Positions 46,856 to 55,090 of a stretch of 64,000 bases of DNA are shown in pieces; positions within the stretch are counted from its first letter, which is position 1; the number at the start of each line of letters is the position of its first letter. This stretch comes from Chitinophagaceae bacterium (GTDB lineage Bacteria; Bacteroidota; Bacteroidia; Chitinophagales; Chitinophagaceae). The position numbers and the translations under genes were made by a program. Where the stretch lies: the NCBI GenBank assembly GCA_016720745.1, contig JADKKA010000018.1, forward strand, positions 744,001 through 808,000, written 5' to 3'. The notes under the pieces were generated by a model. It worked only from the letters and a program-made list of their open reading frames with translations. It did no database searches and was not told the origin of the DNA.

Positions 46856-47596
46856 TTATTTTTTCTTTTCTTCAAAATGTTCATTGAGCTGAACCGGATG
46901 CGATGATTTGCCTGCTATTTTCATTTGTACCAGGTCAACCAGCAAGGCAAAGGCCATGGCAAAATAAACATAGCCTTTCGGGATATGGACATCAAATCCC
47001 TCCACCAGCAGGGTAAAACCAATCAACATCAGGAAACTGAGGGCCAATACTTTAAATGCCGGATGCCTGTTAACAAAATTACTGATAGGAGCCGCTGCAA
47101 CAAGCATGATGATCACGGTGATGATCACGGCTGTGTACATGACCCAGATTTCTTCTACCAGACCCACTGCAGTGATGATGGAGTCAACAGAGAATACAAG
47201 ATCAAGCAGAAGAATCTGACCGATGATATTCCGAAGGGATGCTTTTTTGATTTGATGATCTCCATCTGCATGTTCTCCCTCCATTTTATGCCAGATCTCT
47301 TTGCTGCTTTTCCAGATCAGGAACAAACCTCCAAGGATCAGGATCAGGTCTTTTCCGCTGATGCTGGTTCCCATAACATTGAACAGGCCCCTGTCCAGTT
47401 TCATGATCACGGAAATGGCGGCCAGTAAACCCAGGCGCATAACCATGGCCAGCAGAATACCCCAGTTCCTGGCTTTTTTTTGCTGATCAGGCGGAAGTTT
47501 TCCTGCGAGGATGGAAATAAAAATAATATTATCAATCCCCAGTACTACTTCAAGCGCAATCAGGGTCAGCAATGAAATTAAAACGGAAGCATCCAT
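46856..47596 (-). CDS. TerC-family integral membrane protein
   Basis: 246 residues, about seven to eight helices with the TerC signature LIALEVVLGIDNIIFISIL and LLDLVFSVDSIITAVGL, whose acidic residues in the membrane may handle metal ions. Members have been linked to tellurite resistance, manganese export and loading of exoenzymes with Mn. It is the last gene of the leftward operon beginning near 52.7 kb, 42 bases after the zinc-ribbon gene. Confidence 0.9.
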   Translation of the reverse strand: MDASVLISLLTLIALEVVLGIDNIIFISILAGKLPPDQQKKARNWGILLAMVMRLGLLAAISVIMKLDRGLFNVMGTSISGKDLILILGGLFLIWKSSKEIWHKMEGEHADGDHQIKKASLRNIIGQILLLDLVFSVDSIITAVGLVEEIWVMYTAVIITVIIMLVAAAPISNFVNRHPAFKVLALSFLMLIGFTLLVEGFDVHIPKGYVYFAMAFALLVDLVQMKIAGKSSHPVQLNEHFEEKKK

Positions 47597-47638
47597 ACAG
47601 TAGTTTTTATAAGTGTAAATTGAAACCGGCTGGCATAA

Positions 47639-47938
47639 TTAAAAGTCAAACAGGTTACTCAGGAAACCACCTCCTTCATTGTCACGGTTATTTCTCTTTT
47701 TGCCGCCCAAAAATCCGCCATTATCATCATCATCGTCTTCCTCTTCCCGAAACTTTTTCTTTTGTTCTTTTTCCTGACGGCCACTGTTTTCCTGATTACT
47801 GGCGGAACCCGATCTTTCAATGATCTTGTCCAGTTCACCACGATCGAGCCAGACACCACGGCATTTGGGACAATAGTCAATTTCCACTCCCTGTCTTTCA
47901 GTGATCACAAGAATTTCTTCACAAGTAGGACATTTCAT
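47639..47938 (-). CDS. Zinc-ribbon (TFIIB-type) small protein
   Basis: 99 residues. The N-terminal zinc ribbon CPTCEEILVI ... CPKCRGVWLDRGELDKI has two CxxC pairs, matching the zf-TFIIB family found widely in bacteria with unknown function. The middle is charged and low complexity (EKEQKKKFREEEDDDDDN), the end FLSNLFDF. It lies 25 bases after the TolC gene and 42 bases before terC. Confidence 0.85.
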   Translation of the reverse strand: MKCPTCEEILVITERQGVEIDYCPKCRGVWLDRGELDKIIERSGSASNQENSGRQEKEQKKKFREEEDDDDDNGGFLGGKKRNNRDNEGGGFLSNLFDF

Positions 47939-47963
47939 GTGTTTACAGTTTTAAAGTTTATAA

Positions 47964-49376
47964 TTATCGGTTTGTCAGCGTACCAGCAGCCCATTGAATG
48001 CCAATACCGGCTTTGAAAAATTTTGCTTTTAGTTCCTGTAATTTCTGGAAGGCCTCCAGGGTTTTGTTTTCCCGGGCATTGACCAGAAACAGTGAACTTT
48101 CTCCGGCACTGAACCTGGTTTCTTCCCCGCGTTGTAGCGCCGCATAATTCATCCATGCTTTTTCCTGAACCAGTAACTGATTCTTCAATCCAACCAGTTC
48201 ATTGAAATAGGCTTTTACTTTATTTTCCAGTTCCAGTTGTTTCTGGTTTTGGGCCAGTTGTGTTTCCGTAATTTTTATCCTGGCTTTTCTGAATTCTCCT
48301 CTTCCCAGTGACAAACGAAGGGGAATACCCATGCTGATGCCGTATTGAAAATTATTCTCAAACAGGGGACTGGTAGCCGTTTTGGCTAGATTGTAGCCCT
48401 TACCCAGCTGATTGTACTTGAAGTTTAAATCAGGCAATAATTCCTGGAATTTCAGTTTTTTCTCTACTGCCAGTGCATCCAGTTTATAATTATAAAGTAA
48501 TAATTCAGGATGGTTTTTTCTGGCGGCATCAAGCAGGTTGGTCAGTTCCGGTAAAACAAAAGCACTGCTCAGGATTGCCTGCAAATCATCAGCGGGCACA
48601 ATTGTTTCCGGCAAATCATATGGCTGATTTTTTTCTGTCCAGAGATAGAGGGACAATTCCAGTCCTGCATTTTGAAATTCCACCCAGGCTGCTGATTGCA
48701 ATACTTCAAATTGCTGTAACTGTGTTAAAGCTTCAGCTGTATCTATAGCCGGCCGGTCACCCAGCCGAAAAGCTGTTTTCACTAACTGTACTCTTTTTTC
48801 ATTTACGGAAACTGCATTGCTGAGAATCCGGTACGACTGATAGCAGGCTGCCCAGTTCCAGTAACTCTTTAAAGCCTCTTGAAGGAGATTGTTAATCATG
48901 TTTCTTTTTTCCACTGCAGAAGCATCCCGGAATATCCTGGCAGTTTGCAGGGCGGCCCTCCGCTTATCCATCAGCAGGTTTTTGGCAATCGGAACACTGA
49001 ATCCTATATAACTGGTTTCTCCTTTTGTATCAGTTGGATCTGTCCGGTTTCCGGAGAGATACTCCAGTCCGGCCCGAACCTCCACACCAAACCAGGTAGG
49101 GATGGTTATTTCAGGCCGGTTATAATTATAGTATGCAGTGCCGTCAAATGTTTTACGGGCATTGGTGTTTTCCAGCGTGGGATCAAACCCAGCCCTGGAA
49201 ATGGTCAGATCTGCTTTTGCTTTTTCAATCTGCAGATCAGCCTGCCTGGCAACCGGATGAAAACGCATTACAATTTCCGCCACCTGCTCTCCTGAAATCT
49301 TTTTTAGGGAATCCTGCGCTTTGGCAATACCCACTGATAAAACGAAATAAAAAATATTGATCAGTCGATGTTTCAT
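47964..49376 (-). CDS. TolC-family outer-membrane export channel
   Basis: 470-residue protein with signal peptide (ends IAKAQ) and two long helical halves, the TolC layout (ADLQIEKAKADLTISRAGFDP region; second half LDAARKNHPELLLYNYKLDAL). It makes the outer-membrane/periplasm tunnel of a tripartite exporter. Its ATG overlaps the stop of the preceding membrane-fusion gene (ATGA), so the two are translationally coupled. Confidence 0.9.
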   Translation of the reverse strand: MKHRLINIFYFVLSVGIAKAQDSLKKISGEQVAEIVMRFHPVARQADLQIEKAKADLTISRAGFDPTLENTNARKTFDGTAYYNYNRPEITIPTWFGVEVRAGLEYLSGNRTDPTDTKGETSYIGFSVPIAKNLLMDKRRAALQTARIFRDASAVEKRNMINNLLQEALKSYWNWAACYQSYRILSNAVSVNEKRVQLVKTAFRLGDRPAIDTAEALTQLQQFEVLQSAAWVEFQNAGLELSLYLWTEKNQPYDLPETIVPADDLQAILSSAFVLPELTNLLDAARKNHPELLLYNYKLDALAVEKKLKFQELLPDLNFKYNQLGKGYNLAKTATSPLFENNFQYGISMGIPLRLSLGRGEFRKARIKITETQLAQNQKQLELENKVKAYFNELVGLKNQLLVQEKAWMNYAALQRGEETRFSAGESSLFLVNARENKTLEAFQKLQELKAKFFKAGIGIQWAAGTLTNR

Positions 49377-50683
49377 TTTTTTTCTGTTTGTTTAGGCTTG
49401 TAATAATCCGGTGGGAATCCGTTGATATTCCGCCAGAGTTCGTACCACACCGGTACATCTTTCAGCAAGGCAATGCCCTGGGCACCGGTTCCCATTTTTA
49501 ACTGGTAGGGCCAGGGTTTATCTGCCGGATCTTCCTTTACCAGCACCCTGAATTTTCCGTTCATGCTCACATTGCTTTCAATGGCTACTATTTCGCCACC
49601 AAATGTGCCGGACGAAGCTTTGGGCCATCCGCTGAATACAATGGCGGGGAAGCCATCAAACATGAATCTTACTTTTTGTCCGGGTGCCAGCAACGGCAGA
49701 TCCAATGGCCGCACAAACATTTCCACCGCATATTTGATTTTATCCGGAACAATTTCAGCGATCATGTCACCATCTTTTACAAACTCACCGATACCCGCTT
49801 TCTGTGCTTTTACTACCTGACCGCTTTGCGTAGCCAGTACATAATACATACCGTTGCGAATCGTGTAACTCGCAAACTGGTTTTCCAGTTTGGCAATATC
49901 AGCCTGACCACTGGCAATTTGTGTGAGCGACTGGTACTGATCACCCTGGGCCTTGGCCACTTTTTCCAGGTTCTCCTGTTGCAGGGCACTCATTTCAATC
50001 CGGGTGATGGTGAGGTCCTGCTTGCTGTTGGCCAGTTTATTTTCCGCACTGATTTTTTTGGCCATGGCATTCTGGAACTGCTGGTTCCTTTGTTCCAGCT
50101 GGGTAAGCGAAACAAGACCGCTGTCATACATGGCTTTCTGCCGGTTGTACTGAATACTGGCAATATTAAAATCATTGCCAGCAGCAACAGATTCCGCACT
50201 GTCAGCCTGTACTTTCAGGTTCAGCTGTCCCAGTTTATTCATCAGCTGGTTCAGTTTTAACTGTAAGCCATTATTGATGGCGTTGATCTGTTGTCCGGTG
50301 ATATCTACTTTATTCTTATAGTATTCAACTGACATTTGTTTTCCTGAAAGCTGGTCTTTGGTTCTGTCCAGCAGGTTGGGATCCAGGTAATCTGTTTTTA
50401 CCTCTGATAGTTGTATCAATGTATCACCCGCCTTTACATAATCACCTTCTTTGATATACCATTTCATCACCCTGCCACCAATAATTGTATTCACCTGCTG
50501 AGGCCGCTGGTCCTGGTAAAGGGTGGTCACCGATCCCTTTGCGCGGATATTCTGGGTCCAGGGTAAAAAGAGAAAGATGATAAAGATGCCCGCGCAGATA
50601 TAGAACCAGTAACGCACTTTGCTTTTCTGGTTGTACATATAAATACGGGAATAAGATTGTATGCTGTTGTTCATTGTTGTCAT
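49373..50683 (-). CDS. HlyD-family membrane fusion protein
   Basis: 436 residues: one N-terminal membrane helix (WFYICAGIFIIFLFLPW, about 26-42), a lipoyl-like segment (MKWYIKEGDYVKAGDTLIQL), a long coiled-coil hairpin (about 115-260) and a second barrel domain (VVKAQKAGIGEFVKDGDMIAEI). It bridges the ABC transporter in the inner membrane to the TolC channel. It starts three bases after the ABC gene's stop and overlaps the TolC gene by four bases. Confidence 0.92.
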   Translation of the reverse strand: MTTMNNSIQSYSRIYMYNQKSKVRYWFYICAGIFIIFLFLPWTQNIRAKGSVTTLYQDQRPQQVNTIIGGRVMKWYIKEGDYVKAGDTLIQLSEVKTDYLDPNLLDRTKDQLSGKQMSVEYYKNKVDITGQQINAINNGLQLKLNQLMNKLGQLNLKVQADSAESVAAGNDFNIASIQYNRQKAMYDSGLVSLTQLEQRNQQFQNAMAKKISAENKLANSKQDLTITRIEMSALQQENLEKVAKAQGDQYQSLTQIASGQADIAKLENQFASYTIRNGMYYVLATQSGQVVKAQKAGIGEFVKDGDMIAEIVPDKIKYAVEMFVRPLDLPLLAPGQKVRFMFDGFPAIVFSGWPKASSGTFGGEIVAIESNVSMNGKFRVLVKEDPADKPWPYQLKMGTGAQGIALLKDVPVWYELWRNINGFPPDYYKPKQTEKK

Positions 50684-50685
50684 TT

Positions 50686-52346
50686 TTAGTTATTGTTCAC
50701 CAGGGTCCCGTTTTCATTTAATAGAAAAACCTTGTCGCATCGATCAGCATATTCCTGGTCATTGGTTACCACTACAACTGTTGTATTTGGCAAGCCAAGC
50801 AGGGTTTTGATCAGGTGCTCTTTTTGCTGATCTTTTGCATTCATCCAGGGTTCTTCCAGTAAGAGCAAACGGGGTTGACCTGCCAGGGCTCTTGCCATCA
50901 GTATCTTTTGGGCCACACTGCGGGGTAAACGTCTGCCCGTGGGATCCAACGGGGTATCAAAACCTTCCTTCAGGCTGGCCACAAAATCCTGTAAGCCTGA
51001 CTGTAAAGCGCATTCCCTTACCGCTTCTAAACTGATTTGTTCATTTCCCAATGTGATATTCTCCAGCAGGGTGCCATTGAAAATATCCTGCTGACCCAGT
51101 AATACACCGGTGCGGGCCCGTAGTGAATCCAGCTGGTAATTACCCACCGGAATATCATCTACCAGGATGGCTCCTTTAAAATCAGTATAAGAACCGGTCA
51201 ACAAGCGCAGCAGGGTTGATTTTCCGGAACTGTCTTTTCCGGCGATACAGATTTTCTCATTTGGATTGATCAGCATACTGATTTGCTCCAATACCTGTTT
51301 ATCATCTGTATAACCAAAACTGACCTCTCTGAGTTCCAGTTTCATTCCCTGTTGCAGATCAGGAAGTACGATTGATCCGTTTTTCTCCAGTGGTTTATCC
51401 GTGATTTCAGCCAGCTTTTCCACGGCCGTCAGTGTATCATACACACTTGATAAATTGATGATCAGTTTTTCAACAGAATTCAATACAAGCAGGATCACGA
51501 TCTCAGCCGCAATAAACTGTCCAACGGTCAGTTGCTGGTTCACCATGAGCAGGGTCCCCACGATCAGCATAGCCGCCGTAATAATTGTTTTGAATACGAC
51601 CAGCACATTGAATTGAAACAGCAATACCCTGAAGTGATGATTTCGGGCATCCAGATAATTGCTCACTTCCTGATCTGCTTTACGAAGATGCAGGTCATTA
51701 TTCCTCGCCAGTTTGATGGATTTGATCACCCTGGCCATTTCTTCCAGCCAGGCAGCTACCTTGTATTTGTACTTGCTTTTTTCCAGACTGGTTTGTAAGC
51801 CCCTTCCCCGGTGAATTGCAGAATCAGTACAAGTATACTCACCAGGATGATCCCAAACAGTATAAAAGCAGGGTGATAGAAGGATAGCAGGACTAAACCA
51901 AAGAATATCTGGATCACTGCAGTGGGAATTTCCAGTAATATTTTGGACAAACTTTTTTGCAGCACCTGCACATCAAAAAACCGGTTCACCAGTTCCGGCA
52001 GGTAGACGTTATCATTTCTTTTCAGATCCAGATCCGGCAGGTGCCGGGCAAAGGCCAGTGAATAGCGGACAAATAATTTCTGCTGAATTTTTTCAATGAT
52101 TTTCATCTGGTTGATCTGCATGATGCCGGCGACCAGTACACCTAACACCACCAGCGCAATTAGTACAACCAGTGATGCACGCATAGAAGCGCCCAGCACA
52201 TATCCGATAATGGCTTGTACGCCAACAGGGAGAGAAAGCTGGATCAACCCGTTCAGGATGGCATAGAAGTAAACAGCAGTGATTTCATTGCGTTCCAGTT
52301 TGAGCAGGTTTAGAATCCTGCTGACCGGACTTTTAGAGACAGACAT
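50686..52346 (-). CDS. ABC exporter, fused permease and degenerate ATPase, frameshifted
   Basis: Inner-membrane exporter of about 553 residues once repaired. The first frame (from 52346) covers the N-terminal helices up to ILQFTG. The second continues GLQTSLEKSKYKYKVAAWLE and runs to the stop at 50686. One added base in the G runs around 51800-51809 (C runs on the plus strand) joins them. The ATPase has Walker A AGKDSSGKST, but the signature is LPRSVAQKI instead of LSGGQ, Walker B ends LLLLEEP with Glu for Asp, and the switch His is Asn (VVTNDQ). There is no C39 peptidase. Partners HlyD and TolC follow in the operon. Cargo unknown. Confidence 0.85.
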
Positions 52347-52354
52347 ATTGCGTC

Positions 52355-52431
52355 AATTTTTATTGATCAGTTAGAAATACCGGTATGCATTAAATACCGG
52401 AAAAGAATAAGAGGGCTGATCAATAAAAATT
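52355..52431 (-). other. Nested intercistronic stem-loops between the small secreted protein and ABC genes
   Basis: Perfect 16-base inverted arms at 52355-52370 and 52416-52431 enclose a second perfect hairpin, CCGGTAT / ATACCGG (52380-52386, 52394-52400). The outer arm covers the small gene's stop codon (52420-52422), and the structure ends eight bases before the ABC start. Confidence 0.75.
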
Positions 52432-52707
52432 CGGCGGCGGAGCTACTTTTTCAATACAGGGGGAAGGGTGTATTTTCTCAGAACGAAGAACAGCGAGTGC
52501 AGATTGACGGGTTATACCGGCTGACTGCAGACTTTGACGGATACAATCTTTTTTGCTGTCTTTTTTGTGATCTTCTTTTTGCTTGTCTTCGTTTTTTTCC
52601 TCATCCACCATAAAAACCACGGTGTCGGGATTCAGGAGTGAAGCGATGGCGGGACCGGCCTGAACCAGGCTGAAAATTACCAGTAGTATGAAGGCGATCC
52701 TTTTCAT
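52420..52707 (-). CDS. Small secreted protein heading the export operon
   Basis: 95 residues from ATG 52707 (MKRIAFILLVIFSL), with a signal peptide ending near AIAS; the open frame extends four codons upstream only through a TTG. The mature part is charged and low complexity (DEEKNEDKQKEDHKKDSKKD) with two cysteines (KKDCIRQ, PSPCIEK) and the ending APPPNFY. No family recognised. It is the first gene of the operon with the ABC/HlyD/TolC exporter, 73 bases upstream, behind a promoter flanked by a perfect inverted repeat. It may be a sensor, chaperone or metal binder (inference). Confidence 0.65.
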   Translation of the reverse strand: MKRIAFILLVIFSLVQAGPAIASLLNPDTVVFMVDEEKNEDKQKEDHKKDSKKDCIRQSLQSAGITRQSALAVLRSEKIHPSPCIEKVAPPPNFY

Positions 52708-52750
52708 TTGCGACTGCAAAGGTCGTTTCGCATAATAACAGTCGCAAATG
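52705..52750. promoter_or_regulatory. Perfect 12-bp inverted repeat flanking the export-operon promoter (operator candidate)
   Basis: CATTTGCGACTG (52705-52716) and CAGTCGCAAATG (52739-52750), 22 bases apart. One arm overlaps the -33 element and the other covers the expected start site and the ATG. Confidence 0.7.
52717..52748 (-). promoter_or_regulatory. Promoter of the export operon
   Basis: On the minus strand TTTG (52748-52745), 20 bases, then GACCTTTG (52724-52717), one base off TAnnTTTG. The ATG at 52707 follows nine bases later, so the transcript would be nearly leaderless. Confidence 0.6.
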
Positions 52751-52778
52751 TGAAATGTTTGAAAATTGTAAAATTTTT

Positions 52779-53036
52779 TTAATCGTTGGTATACAAGTCT
52801 TTAGACTTTTGCGGGAGGTGGTCATATTCCCCTCTGAAGGCATACCAGCCAAAGATCACCAGGCCGATGGCAATGGGCGTAAAAATGGCAATGATAATGA
52901 TCCAGATCACAGGATTGTTGATATCCTTTTTTCCGGCCGTATCAATATGCTGGATGGCCCCATTGATCAGTTCAAAAATCACCAGCGGAGCCAGGAGTAA
53001 CCAGATCAGTCCGAAATACTTTTTAATTGCATTCAT
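52779..53036 (-). CDS. Small two-helix membrane protein
   Basis: 85 residues with two hydrophobic helices (YFGLIWLLLAPLVIFEL and PVIWIIIIAIFTPIAIGLVIFGWYAF) and a short charged tail (YDHLPQKSKDLYTND). Small proteins of this look accompany MHS-type MFS carriers in Bacteroidota, as here (the carrier is 290 bases upstream on the same strand). An accessory role for the carrier is inference. No enzymatic motif. Confidence 0.75.
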   Translation of the reverse strand: MNAIKKYFGLIWLLLAPLVIFELINGAIQHIDTAGKKDINNPVIWIIIIAIFTPIAIGLVIFGWYAFRGEYDHLPQKSKDLYTND

Positions 53037-53074
53037 GTCATTTATTTTACTCCAGGTTGTTTTATATAATTTCC

Positions 53075-53328
53075 TAATATCTTAATATCCCAATATCCCA
53101 ATCAAGTACAATCGTCTCTCCACACTCCGATCCATCTTGTCGACTCAATACCTAATACCTAATATCTTTTTCCCGCCTTCGCTTAAGCTACTGCGGGCTA
53201 GTATAATACCTAATAACCAATCCCCAATATCTTAATATCCCAATATCTCAATCACCAAAGATCGTCTCTCTACATATCCTCGGACCCATCTTGTCGACTC
53301 AATACCTCATAACCAATAACTAATATCT
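53075..53328. repeat. Two imperfect direct copies of a ~95-bp AT-rich spacer repeat with a hairpin between
   Basis: Copy one 53075-53167, copy two 53225-53328. Both begin AATATCTTAATATCCCAATA and share ATCGTCTCTC and CATCTTGTCGACTCAATACC in the same order. Between them CCCGC (53172-53176) pairs with GCGGG (53193-53197) around CTTCGCTTAAGCTACT. This hairpin is of a type I recall as dispersed in Bacteroidota genomes. The unit is internally made of short TAATATC/CCAATATC words. Confidence 0.8.
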
Positions 53329-54961
53329 AATCCCTGATATTCCTGTCAATTTTATTTCTTAAATAAAGCATACCTATCACAAAACATAAGGAGGCCACTC
53401 CAATCGGATACCACAATCCCACCAGCGGATCAGCCGGGTAAGTAGTGGTAAGCAGGAGACCGATAAACGGAACCAGTCCGCCAAAAACGCCATTGCCGAT
53501 ATGGTAAGGTAAACTCATACTCGTGTACCTGATCTTGGTCGGGAACATTTCTACCAGGAAGGCGGCAATGGGCCCATATACCATGGTGACAAAAATGATC
53601 ATGATCCAGACCTGAAAAGTAAATTTCCATTGCTTGCTGCTGTTCAGTTTTACAGCGGTATACACCGTTTTGGTATCTGTTACCGTTTCAAATGTCAGGG
53701 AATCATATGGGATACTGTTTTTATCCTGACCCAGCGAACTGAGTGGAGGATAAACTGTCCACGCACCGTCTGCTACCACCATGGTATCTGTACTTTTTTC
53801 ATGGAAGCGGGTGCCTTTGTAGTTCCAGGAAATCTCATTTTGTATTTGAATACGAAGTCCATTTTCAGTATCCAGCAATGTGTCAGCCTTTGATTTCTTT
53901 TCAACGACCACCATATTGGCCGGATCCGTTTTTTTCCATTCTTTGATCGCTGTATCTTTTAGAAAGCTGCCAAATATGGGCCGGTAAAAAAGGATACCTC
54001 CCAGCATTCCTGCCATCATGATCCATTTTCTTCCAATCTTATCACTGAGCCAGCCAAATACAATGAAGAATGGTGTGGCCAGTGCAATAGCCACCAGCAT
54101 AATCACCCGGCTCTGGGTAAAATCAATATAACATCGGGTTTCCAGAAAATTTTGTGCATAGAACTGTCCAGTATACCAAACCACACCCTGTCCCATCACC
54201 GCACCAAATAATGCCAGCAATACCATTTTGAAATTGGCCTTGTGCCGGAAACTTTCTTTAAGCGGATTCAGCGAAGTTTTCCCCTCTGCTTTTAGTTTTG
54301 AGAATAAAGGCGATTCACTCATCTTCATCCGGATATAAATCGATACCCCCACCAGGACGATGGAAATCCAGAAAGGATAACGCCAGCCACCCCATTCCGC
54401 ATTGAAGGCATTGTCGCTCATATTGGATTTTACCACCAATATGATCCCCAATGCTACAAACAATCCCAATGTTGCAGTTGTCTGGATCCAGCTTGTATAA
54501 TATCCACGGCGATGGGCCGGTGAATGTTCCGCCACATAGGTAGCTGCACCACCATATTCACCACCCAGGGCCAAACCCTGTAATAAGCGAAGCAGCAATA
54601 CAATGATCGGTGCTGCAATCCCAATCGTTTCATAACTCGGTACACAACCAATCAGGAAAGTGGAACCACCCATTAAAATCAGGGTGAGCAGAAAAGTATA
54701 TTTTCTTCCAATCAGGTCTCCCAGTCTGCCGAAGACCAATGCCCCGAAGGGTCTTACAATAAAACCGGCAGCAAAAATGGCCAGGGTACTGAGTAAGGCA
54801 GCTGTTGGATTGTCTTTAGGAAAAAACTGGCTGGAAATAGTCGTAGACAGCATGCCGAAAATGTAGAAATCGTACCACTCGATCATGGTACCTACCGATG
54901 ATGCGGCAATGACCTGCTGTATACTGGACCGTTTGGGAGACGGGCTGTTGGTTTTGTTCAT
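53327..54961 (-). CDS. MHS-type MFS carrier with an inserted soluble domain
   Basis: Metabolite/H+ symporter-like carrier. I place the start at ATG 54961 (MNKTNSPSPKRSS), giving 544 residues; an earlier in-frame ATG at 55021 adds a basic, unlikely leader. Family phrases: GTMIEWYDFYIFG, FGRLGDLIGRKYTFLLTL, GLALGGEYGGAATYVAEH, GWLSDKIGRKWIM. Between helices (about residues 335-460) there is a polar domain of about 120 residues, including TENGLRIQIQNEISWNYKG and ADGAWTVYPPL, not found in ProP or KgtP. It is divergent from acs by 129 bases, so acetate or a related acid is a plausible substrate (inference). Confidence 0.85.
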   Translation of the reverse strand: MNKTNSPSPKRSSIQQVIAASSVGTMIEWYDFYIFGMLSTTISSQFFPKDNPTAALLSTLAIFAAGFIVRPFGALVFGRLGDLIGRKYTFLLTLILMGGSTFLIGCVPSYETIGIAAPIIVLLLRLLQGLALGGEYGGAATYVAEHSPAHRRGYYTSWIQTTATLGLFVALGIILVVKSNMSDNAFNAEWGGWRYPFWISIVLVGVSIYIRMKMSESPLFSKLKAEGKTSLNPLKESFRHKANFKMVLLALFGAVMGQGVVWYTGQFYAQNFLETRCYIDFTQSRVIMLVAIALATPFFIVFGWLSDKIGRKWIMMAGMLGGILFYRPIFGSFLKDTAIKEWKKTDPANMVVVEKKSKADTLLDTENGLRIQIQNEISWNYKGTRFHEKSTDTMVVADGAWTVYPPLSSLGQDKNSIPYDSLTFETVTDTKTVYTAVKLNSSKQWKFTFQVWIMIIFVTMVYGPIAAFLVEMFPTKIRYTSMSLPYHIGNGVFGGLVPFIGLLLTTTYPADPLVGLWYPIGVASLCFVIGMLYLRNKIDRNIRD

Positions 54962-55090
54962 GCGTTTAAAATACGAATTGATTTTCGCCTGTTGTAATTT
55001 TTTTCTCTGGTTGGCTAACAAGCGTTTTTTGATTGGTATTCAGGACTTAATTAAGCACGAATCAGTACATTTAGGGTTAAAAAGAACGCT

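Noticed and set aside
53327..53340. Possible attachment site at the end of the spacer repeat
   Set aside because: No integrase, tRNA or flanking mobile genes; the second repeat copy simply reaches the carrier's stop codon.
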